Positions 1 through 4,545 of a stretch of 5,321 bases of DNA are shown piece by piece. The translations under genes and the position numbers were made by a program. The notes below the pieces were generated by a model that saw only the letters and a list, made by a program, of their open reading frames with translations, was not told the DNA's origin and made no database searches. How positions within the stretch are numbered: position 1 is the stretch's first letter; every line of letters begins with the position of its first letter. This DNA is from Methanomassiliicoccales archaeon (lineage in GTDB: Archaea > Thermoplasmatota > Thermoplasmata > Methanomassiliicoccales > UBA472), in contig JALOTM010000093.1 in assembly GCA_025457905.1 (NCBI GenBank), positions 1 through 5,321 on the forward strand. Direction: 5' to 3'.

Positions 1-836
1 AGGGACCCGTCGTCCTTCATCTCGGCGATGATGCGGTTGATCTCCATCTTCAGGGCGAGGTTCCCCTTGGCGATCATGATGCCGTAGTCCTCGTAGGTAT
101 AGATGGTGAAGGCCGTCACGAAATCGAAGTCCTCGTTGTTGGAATAGGAAACGGCCACCGGGGTGTCGCAGATGACGGCGTCCACCGTCCCCTGGTCCAG
201 GGAGGCGACCGCGCTGGGGATGTCCGAGTACTGGATGAGATTGGCCTCGGAGATGTTCCCGTTGGCCACCAGGTTCTCGCTCACCCAGATGGCGCCGGTG
301 GTGTCCAGCTGGCACCCGATCTTCTTGCCGTCCAGGTCGCCCAGCGAATCGATGGAGCTGCCGGACTTGACCAGGATGGCCTGGTTGGCGGAGTAGTACG
401 GGTCGGAGAAATCGACCGACTTCGCCCTGTCCGGGGTGATGGTAATGGAGGAGATCGATATGTCCGCCTGCCCGGTCTGAGCGGCGGCCAGGACCGCGTC
501 CCAGCCCAGCGGCTTGATCACGAGCTCGACGCCGAGCTCATCGGCGATCCTCTGAGCGACCTCGATGTCCACGCCCTCGTACTTCTGGCTGGTGGCGTTG
601 TAGATCTCGAAGGGCGGCCAGGTGGTGTCCGATGCCACGATCAGCTGCCCGCGCGCAAGAATGTCATCAAGGTCATCATTCTCCTTCTGTGGTTGGGCGA
701 GTGTAGCTCCAATAAAATAGCCAGCGACCAAGCCGACCACGAGCATAATCGCCACCAATGCGTACATCATCGTCTTGTTGTCCTTCTTTCCATAAGGCGA
801 CGATGGGTTCGGCGGATTCCCCGCAGCTCCCGACAT
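1..836 (-). CDS. ABC transporter substrate-binding protein, family 3 (amino-acid type), C-terminus cut by window edge
   Basis: Binds a small polar solute, probably an amino acid, outside the membrane and delivers it to an ABC permease. I translated 278 codons from the ATG at 834-836; about 10-20 C-terminal residues probably lie outside the window. Residues 1-21 are a Gly/Pro/Ser-rich, Lys-ended stretch and about 23-47 form one hydrophobic helix. There is no lipobox cysteine, so the protein is probably held by an uncleaved anchor. The binding domain starts near residue 56 (DDILARGQLIVASDTTWPPF). Family marks are GVDIEVAQRIADEL (88-101, close to the family 3 signature), SSITITPDR with the expected carboxylate-binding Arg137, VDFSDPYY (141-148), the hinge-side DTTGA (178-182) and DAVICDTP (219-226), where Asp224 fits the ligand-amine contact. 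No in-frame start lies between this ATG and the upstream stop at 864-866. The anchor-coding part is more AT-rich than the rest. The exact ligand cannot be read from sequence. Confidence 0.93.
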   Translation of the reverse strand, partial: MSGAAGNPPNPSSPYGKKDNKTMMYALVAIMLVVGLVAGYFIGATLAQPQKENDDLDDILARGQLIVASDTTWPPFEIYNATSQKYEGVDIEVAQRIADELGVELVIKPLGWDAVLAAAQTGQADISISSITITPDRAKSVDFSDPYYSANQAILVKSGSSIDSLGDLDGKKIGCQLDTTGAIWVSENLVANGNISEANLIQYSDIPSAVASLDQGTVDAVICDTPVAVSYSNNEDFDFVTAFTIYTYEDYGIMIAKGNLALKMEINRIIAEMKDDGS

Positions 837-862
837 GTTTCCGCTTGAACGCTTTTGCCCGA

Positions 863-868
863 TTTAAA
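863..868 (-). promoter_or_regulatory. TATA-like box for the substrate-binding protein gene; transcript probably leaderless
   Basis: TTTAAA on the minus strand is centred about 29 bp before the ATG at 836. Archaeal TATA boxes sit about 26 bp before the transcription start, so the RNA would begin within a few bases of the start codon. That fits the lack of a good Shine-Dalgarno sequence (only GCGGAAAC precedes the ATG). The box and spacing are seen; promoter activity is inferred. Confidence 0.55.
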
Positions 869-878
869 CATGCTGAGG

Positions 879-911
879 TCCATCTACGATAATCATAATC
901 CATGTACGATA
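879..911. repeat. Two-copy direct repeat, 20-bp period, just upstream of the transporter TATA box (candidate operator)
   Basis: TCCATCTACGATA (879-891) and TCCATGTACGATA (899-911) match at 12 of 13 positions and start exactly 20 bp apart, close to two turns of the helix. The nearer copy ends 10 bp upstream of the TATA-like box, where archaeal activators often bind. The area is AT-rich in a GC-rich window and is non-coding. The binding protein is unknown. Confidence 0.45.
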
Positions 912-962
912 TTCGTGGTTTGGATGCATGGTCGAACCCCTCCGGCCATGAGGAGTCCCTCC

Positions 963-1502
963 CTACCCCTTTTCCCGGCCTCTGCCCAGCTCCTCCCAAA
1001 CCTGCACGAAGCGGTCCACGGCGTCGCATTCCAGGCTGCCCCTTAGCGCGATGAGCAGGTCGGCCGTGGCGTTGGCGTCCCTGATGTCGTACCACGACTC
1101 CTTGTCGCGCTTCTCCACGCTCAGGATCTCCCGGACCACCATCCGCCTCAGGTGATAGGACAGCGTCGATTTGGCGCATTTCACCTCGGCCAGGAGCTGG
1201 TTGAACGTGCTTCGGCCATGGATGAGGATGTGCATGACGATCTGCCTGGGCATGGGCTGCATGAGGACGGAGATGGTCCGGCGGTCACGGAGGTGGAACC
1301 GGTCAGCTGGGAAGTAGCGCCTGCGGTAGCCGTCGTCCTCCACGCGCAGCACCTGCCTCCGCTCCATATAATCGAGGTGATAGGAGAGCACCCCCGTCTG
1401 CAGGCCCAGCTCCCTCTCCATCTCGCGCAGGTAGGTGCCAGGATGGGCTGAGATGTACTGGTAGATCCGCCTTCGGTTCTCCAGGTTCAGGACCTCGTCC
1501 AT
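963..1502 (-). CDS. Double winged-helix transcriptional regulator
   Basis: A 179-residue cytoplasmic DNA-binding protein with two winged helix-turn-helix domains. Domain 1 covers about residues 3-65: LREMERELGLQTGVLSYHLD holds the turn and recognition helix, and the basic wing RVEDDGYRRRYFP follows. Domain 2 covers about 75-140: FNQLLAEVKCAKSTLSYHLR, with wing SVEKRDKESWYDI. Both recognition helices share LSYHL, which suggests internal duplication. Similar ArsR/MarR-like double-wHTH proteins are common in euryarchaea and Thermoplasmatota. No ligand-binding or phosphoacceptor domain is visible; the C-terminal 40 residues are a helix with a charged end. The ATG at 1500-1502 is preceded by GATGAGG with very short spacing, and the gene begins 4 bp after the upstream membrane-protein stop codon, so the two are likely co-transcribed and translationally coupled. 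Target genes are unknown; self-regulation and control of the divergent surface-protein gene are reasonable guesses. Confidence 0.88.
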   Translation of the reverse strand: MDEVLNLENRRRIYQYISAHPGTYLREMERELGLQTGVLSYHLDYMERRQVLRVEDDGYRRRYFPADRFHLRDRRTISVLMQPMPRQIVMHILIHGRSTFNQLLAEVKCAKSTLSYHLRRMVVREILSVEKRDKESWYDIRDANATADLLIALRGSLECDAVDRFVQVWEELGRGREKG

Positions 1503-1506
1503 CGCC

Positions 1507-1785
1507 TCATCTCTTGAGTATCGCCAGGTACAGGAGCAGGAGCACCAGCAGCTGCACCATCACCACCGGGGCGCTCATCTCGAACTCGGCCAGGCCGACG
1601 AAGCTCGACAGCAGGACCAGGATGGAGAGCAGGGCGAAGGCGCCGAAGGCCGCGCTCACCATGGCCATGCGGGCGGTCTTGGTGCGCCGCAGCGCCCCCA
1701 GGGAGACCGCCAGCAGTATCAGGGAGAATCCAACGAAGCAAGCGCGGAGGAAGAGGTCGACGGGTTCGGGGTTCACGCGTGTCAT
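1507..1785 (-). CDS. Small three-helix membrane protein paired with the winged-helix regulator
   Basis: A 92-residue, very hydrophobic protein that I cannot assign to a function. Three membrane segments are visible: about residues 11-31, 40-64 and 69-89. A basic loop RRTKTAR (33-39) between helices 1 and 2 would place that loop in the cytoplasm by the positive-inside rule; the helix 2-3 loop (LAEFEMS) is acidic. There is no signal peptide, catalytic motif or metal site. It ends 4 bp before the regulator gene, and small membrane proteins next to winged-helix genes recur in archaea; a haloarchaeal family I remember as DUF7521 has this look, but I am unsure of the name. It could be a membrane sensor or tether for the regulator. 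The ATG at 1783-1785 is used here. A GTG three codons later (1774-1776) fits the TATA-like box better as a leaderless start and is a real alternative. Confidence 0.72.
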   Translation of the reverse strand: MTRVNPEPVDLFLRACFVGFSLILLAVSLGALRRTKTARMAMVSAAFGAFALLSILVLLSSFVGLAEFEMSAPVVMVQLLVLLLLYLAILKR

Positions 1786-1796
1786 TCGGCATTTCC

Positions 1797-1805
1797 ATTT
1801 TTAAA
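1797..1805 (-). promoter_or_regulatory. TATA-like box for the membrane protein / regulator unit, possibly bidirectional
   Basis: TTTAAAAAT on the minus strand is the most AT-rich run in the divergent intergenic region. Its centre near 1801 predicts a transcription start near 1775, which falls at the GTG at 1774-1776 and inside the annotated ATG start. On the plus strand the same bases read ATTTTTAAA and could serve the divergent surface-protein gene, giving a leader of roughly 100 nt. No better plus-strand TATA box was found between 1806 and 1925. Confidence 0.45.
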
Positions 1806-1857
1806 GAGTGCGCATGAAAGCGCCGGCGGAGCGGCCCATGAGGCCCCGTCCCTCGGA

Positions 1858-1895
1858 GGTATCAGGCTTGCACCAGGCGGTTCGAGGCTTGAACC
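1858..1895. repeat. Tandem 17-bp partly palindromic elements, 21-bp period (candidate operator)
   Basis: GGTATCAGGCTTGCACC (1858-1874) and GGTTCGAGGCTTGAACC (1879-1895) agree at 13 of 17 positions and start exactly 21 bp apart, two helical turns. The second copy is nearly a perfect inverted repeat: GGTTC and GAACC arms with inner AG/CT, one mismatched pair and a central G. The first keeps GGT...AG.CT...ACC. The element lies between a divergent regulator unit and a surface-protein gene, so a dimeric or double-wHTH protein binding both copies on one face of the DNA is plausible. No direct evidence shows which protein binds. Confidence 0.5.
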
Positions 1896-1900
1896 AAAAA

Positions 1901-1914
1901 GGGGATGTAGCCCC
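1901..1914 (+). promoter_or_regulatory. Small hairpin directly before the ribosome binding site
   Basis: GGGG (1901-1904) and CCCC (1911-1914) can pair around a six-base loop, ending at the base before AAGGAGG. If transcribed, it could expose or restrict the ribosome binding site of the surface-protein gene. The stem is only 4 bp, so chance is quite possible. Confidence 0.25.
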
Positions 1915-1916
1915 AA

Positions 1917-1921
1917 GGAGG
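1917..1921 (+). promoter_or_regulatory. Strong Shine-Dalgarno sequence for the surface-protein gene
   Basis: GGAGG lies 4 bases before the ATG at 1926 and 10 bases before a second in-frame ATG at 1932; a third ATG at 1944 is 22 bases away, too far. The start is therefore 1926 or 1932. The strong site implies a leadered mRNA, unlike the apparently leaderless transporter gene in the same window. Confidence 0.65.
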
Positions 1922-1925
1922 GTGG

Positions 1926-3212
1926 ATGTTGATGGTGCAGACCATGAGCAAGGGAATCCTCACCAAGGCCTTCGCGCTGATGTTCGCCGTCGGGCTGCTG
2001 GCGGTCGTCCCGGCCGCCGTCCTCGCGGACGGAAATGGCAACGGCAATGGCAGCGGCCAGGGCAGCGACGATAGGCAGGGCAACCAATGGAAGGACCAGT
2101 CAGGCTACCTGAACGGCAGGCCGGAGGACATCGGCCAGGAGCGCGTGCAGAAGATGCTCGCCCAGAGCGCTGGGCACGGCTTCTTCGGCGGGTTCAATCT
2201 GACGGATGGGGTCGCGGACGGCAGGTTCATCACCTTCACGCTCGACACAACCTCGGGGGAGGTGGCAGACTACGCTCTAAGGAACGGCACGGGCGTCGTC
2301 ACCGTCTTCGACTCCATCCAAATCCCCGGCCTGGAGGTGCAGGACCTCGATGTGCACGGCTCTGTCATGCTGGTGAGCAACGACACCTTGCAGGTGATCT
2401 TGCACGACAACCCCACGGGTATGTTCCACGTGGTTGCCAACTCCACCAATGTGAGCGTATGCTTCCTCCTGTCATCGGCGATGGCGGCCACCCTCCTGCC
2501 CCCCGCCGATGACGGCAATGACAACCGCACCGTTGTCTCCATCTACGGCCAGGGCATCCTCGGGCTGATAGCCACCGACCAGGGCGAGGTCACCTTGGAG
2601 CAGACCGCCCAGGGCACCTATGTCAACGTCACCGTGTCCCAGGACCACGTGATGTTCCGTGCCCGGCCGGTCTTCTCGCACCACCACATGCACGGGAGCG
2701 CATTGCTAGAGGCCATCTCCGGCGGCCGCGTGGCCGGGGAGATGTCGCTGATGGTGATGGACGGTGTCGCGAGCTACGACACCATGGAGTACCAGAAGGG
2801 CTTCACCATGCAGCTGATGAGCGCGGAGAAGAACCGCCTCCGCTTCATGGTCCAGAGCGAGGAGCACGCTGGCAAGGTTGTGGTCATCAACGTGGACCAA
2901 GGCACCATCGACCCGGTCAACCGGGAGCTCCAAGTGCGGATCGACGGGGCGGAGGTGCGCATGACCTCCAACCCGCTGGAGGTGCTCTACGCCGAGGGCT
3001 CGGGCTCTTCGGATGCAGCATGCTGCATCGTTTCCTCGGAGGGCACCCAACAGGTCCTCCTCTACGTCCCGAGCTTCTCCACCCACGAGGTAACGCTCAC
3101 CAGCGTCGGCCCGTTGGACGCCCTGTTCACTACCGGCGGCCTCCTGGCCATGGCTGGAGCGGCGGCCCTGGTGGTCGTGGCCGCGATCGTTCTGACGAGA
3201 AGGCGGGGCTGA
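1926..3212 (+). CDS. Secreted surface protein with C-terminal membrane anchor, function unknown
   Basis: A 428-residue protein that I do not recognise as a named family. Residues 1-34 are a signal peptide (basic SKGILTK, hydrophobic core, AAVLA then Asp35). Residues 35-60 are a Gly/Asn/Asp/Gln-rich flexible linker. About 80-395 is a body of short alternating hydrophobic/polar stretches that reads as mostly beta structure. About 398-423 is one membrane helix ending in RRRG, so the body faces outside and the tail stays in the cytoplasm. Seven N-X-S/T sequons (Asn 91, 120, 152, 172, 175, 200, 234) all lie in the first 60% of the protein. SHHHMHG (251-257) followed by many methionines (273-308) hints at metal, perhaps copper, binding; that is inference. 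Cys366-Cys367 are adjacent and could form a vicinal disulfide. No catalytic motif is visible. The start is set by the GGAGG before 1926; 1932 is an alternative that leaves the mature protein unchanged. Confidence 0.85.
   Translation: MLMVQTMSKGILTKAFALMFAVGLLAVVPAAVLADGNGNGNGSGQGSDDRQGNQWKDQSGYLNGRPEDIGQERVQKMLAQSAGHGFFGGFNLTDGVADGRFITFTLDTTSGEVADYALRNGTGVVTVFDSIQIPGLEVQDLDVHGSVMLVSNDTLQVILHDNPTGMFHVVANSTNVSVCFLLSSAMAATLLPPADDGNDNRTVVSIYGQGILGLIATDQGEVTLEQTAQGTYVNVTVSQDHVMFRARPVFSHHHMHGSALLEAISGGRVAGEMSLMVMDGVASYDTMEYQKGFTMQLMSAEKNRLRFMVQSEEHAGKVVVINVDQGTIDPVNRELQVRIDGAEVRMTSNPLEVLYAEGSGSSDAACCIVSSEGTQQVLLYVPSFSTHEVTLTSVGPLDALFTTGGLLAMAGAAALVVVAAIVLTRRRG
3012..3029. repeat. Exact 18-bp palindrome inside the surface-protein gene
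   Basis: GATGCAGCATGCTGCATC is its own reverse complement over all 18 bases; the flanking bases do not extend it. It encodes Asp-Ala-Ala-Cys-Cys-Ile, around the adjacent cysteines at residues 366-367. A run this long is unlikely at any given place in random sequence, but coding constraints raise the odds. Confidence 0.6.
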
Positions 3213-3283
3213 GGGGCCGGTCCCCGACTCAAGGCGCAACCCCCTTATTCCGCGCCCCTCCCCCCTTCTCTCTTTCCTTATTT
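3210..3283 (+). terminator. Candidate transcription terminator after the surface-protein gene
   Basis: A bulged hairpin starts in the stop codon: TGAG (3210-3213) pairs with CTCA (3228-3231), and GGG (3214-3216) with CCC (3222-3224), loop CCGGT. About 25 bp further on is a 25-base run of pyrimidines (3255-3279) that becomes T-rich and runs into TTATTT. Archaeal RNA polymerase stops at T-rich tracts without needing a hairpin, so the tract is the stronger part of the evidence. The T content is modest, so read-through into the GT4 gene cannot be excluded. Confidence 0.35.
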
Positions 3284-3438
3284 ACCTCTTGATAAGCTTG
3301 AAATAAGCCACCGTTGAATCCAGAGCGGATGCTGGAGCGAACCGTCCGATCGGTAAGGAGGGCTTTGCGGCCGGTCCGAGCGGAGGGTCGCGCGGCTGTC
3401 TCCACGCCATCGCCAGTAGGGGCCAAGGACGTGAGAGC
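3213..3438 (+). other. Intergenic region before the GT4 gene
   Basis: 226 bp without a supported gene. After the pyrimidine tract, CTTATTT (3277-3283) and AAATAAG (3301-3307) form a perfect 7-bp inverted repeat with a 17-base spacer that itself contains AAGCTT. The TTATTTA within it is the only TATA-like candidate for the GT4 gene and would give a leader of about 130 nt. The GC-rich second half carries GTCCGATCGG (3344-3353) and GTCCGAGCGG (3374-3383), matching at 9 of 10 positions exactly 30 bp apart, part of a possible structured leader or binding site. The GT4 frame is open upstream to at least 3349 but lacks a convincing earlier start. Confidence 0.4.
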
Positions 3439-4545
3439 TTGAGGATCATGGTGGTCTCGAAGTTCTATCCGCCGGTGATAGGCGGGGTGGAGGTGACCGT
3501 CAAGGAGCTCTGCCAGGAATACGTGAGGCAGGGGCACGAGGTGACCGCCCTGGTGATGACCAGGGGGGCCCGGGAGGATGAGAGGACCGAGGGGGTCAGG
3601 GTGCTGCGCCTCCCCGTGGACCGCCTGCTGCTCGGAGGTTTCAACCGGGCAGCGCTCGGGTACATGCGCAGGGAGCTGGCCCCTGCCAACTTCGACGTCG
3701 TGCACGTGCACAACTTCCACATCCTCCTCTCCTTCCAGAGCTCCCTCATGTGCGTCCTGCGGTCCATGCCCTATGTGTTCAGCCCCCATTACCACGGCAA
3801 GGGGCACACGGCCCTCCGAGACATGCTCTTCAAGGCCTACAGGAGGATCGGGGCCGTCGCCCTCAGGAAGGCCAGCGCGATCACCTGCGCCTCGGGGTTC
3901 GAGAGGTCCCTCCTGCTGCGGGACTTCCCTGGGCTGCAAGGGAAGAGCGTGGTGATCTCACCTGGCATAACAAGGCGCGATACGCCCGAGGTACCGAGGG
4001 AGAAGGATACGCTCCTCTACGTGGGGCGGCTAATGCGCTACAAGGGCCTGGACCACATCCTGGCGGGGATGGCGGAGCTCCGCCATCAGGGACGCGAGGT
4101 GAGGCTGAGGGTGGTGGGCACAGGGCCGGACGAGCAGAGGCTGCGCTCCCTGGCGGGCTCGATGGGGCTGCTGGGCTCGGTGCAGTTCCTGAAGGAGCTG
4201 GAGGATGCCGCCCTGACCGAGGAGTACGCCTCCGCCTCCTGCCTGGTCCTGCTCTCCTCCGCAGAGGCCTACGGGCTAGTGGTCGCGGAGGCCCTGGCCT
4301 GCGGGCTGCCGTGCGTGGTGGCGGAATCGGCCGCCCTGACGGAGTTCACCTCGGAGCCAGGATGCTTCGGAGTGCGCGACCCCTCGGACGCCAAGGAGGT
4401 GGCGCGGGTCATCGCCGGCGTGCTGGAGCAAGGGGGCCGCATCAAGGTGGGGCCGTTCAGCGCCAAGATCTCCTACTGGCCAGAGGTGGCCAGGCGCTAC
4501 CTCGACCTATATGCCTGGATCCTCGCCCGGGACGGCTCAGCCTAG
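3439..4545 (+). CDS. GT4-family glycosyltransferase (GT-B fold)
   Basis: Transfers a sugar from a nucleotide-sugar donor to a lipid-linked or surface glycan acceptor, with retention of configuration as in the GT4 family; donor and acceptor cannot be told. Length 368 residues is usual. The N-terminal Rossmann domain has MVVSKFYPPVIGGVE (4-18, the glycine loop near the donor phosphates), VHVHNFH (88-94) and FSPHYHGKG (114-122). The C-terminal domain starts near 188 and carries YVGRLMRYKG (194-203, Arg197 and Lys202 expected to bind donor phosphate), VVGTGPDEQRL (225-235) and EAYGLVVAEALACGLP (276-291), the E-x7-E motif with Glu276 and Glu284. There is no membrane segment, so it is cytoplasmic or peripheral. 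The TTG at 3439 is preferred because it gives the usual M-R-I first strand; the ATG at 3448, preceded by TGAGG at short spacing, is possible. It overlaps the convergent GT2 gene by 9 bp. Confidence 0.92.
   Translation: MRIMVVSKFYPPVIGGVEVTVKELCQEYVRQGHEVTALVMTRGAREDERTEGVRVLRLPVDRLLLGGFNRAALGYMRRELAPANFDVVHVHNFHILLSFQSSLMCVLRSMPYVFSPHYHGKGHTALRDMLFKAYRRIGAVALRKASAITCASGFERSLLLRDFPGLQGKSVVISPGITRRDTPEVPREKDTLLYVGRLMRYKGLDHILAGMAELRHQGREVRLRVVGTGPDEQRLRSLAGSMGLLGSVQFLKELEDAALTEEYASASCLVLLSSAEAYGLVVAEALACGLPCVVAESAALTEFTSEPGCFGVRDPSDAKEVARVIAGVLEQGGRIKVGPFSAKISYWPEVARRYLDLYAWILARDGSA

Noticed and set aside
837..962. Possible terminator hairpin after the regulator gene (CTCC/GGAG near 941-956)
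   Set aside because: The stem is only 4 bp and no T-rich run follows on the minus strand, so it is not supported as a terminator.
676..1179. Long minus-strand reading frame of 167 codons across the gap between the transporter and the regulator
   Set aside because: It overlaps the transporter N-terminus, the promoter region and the regulator gene in another frame; its translation is Arg/Gly-rich with no domain, as expected for an off-frame reading of GC-rich DNA.
1879..1895. GGTTCGAGGCT resembles the T-arm (B-box) of a tRNA
   Set aside because: No matching acceptor stem, D-arm or anticodon arm could be laid out upstream, and the bases are better explained as one of two phased near-palindromes.
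2031..2075. Short GGNAAYGG-type repeats at the start of the mature surface protein
   Set aside because: These encode the Gly/Asn linker; simple codon repetition explains them, and no array or mobile element is implied.
2706..3239. Minus-strand reading frame of 177 codons opposite the surface-protein gene
   Set aside because: It has no motif and lies fully antisense to a gene with signal peptide, linker and membrane anchor in good order.
3700..3711. 12-bp palindrome GTGCACGTGCAC in the GT4 gene
   Set aside because: It follows directly from the conserved Val-His-Val-His codons and needs no other explanation.
3229..3939. Minus-strand reading frame of 236 codons opposite the GT4 gene
   Set aside because: It is antisense to a clear GT4 domain, its composition is Pro/His/Glu/Gly-rich without motifs, and it reads straight through the intergenic region.
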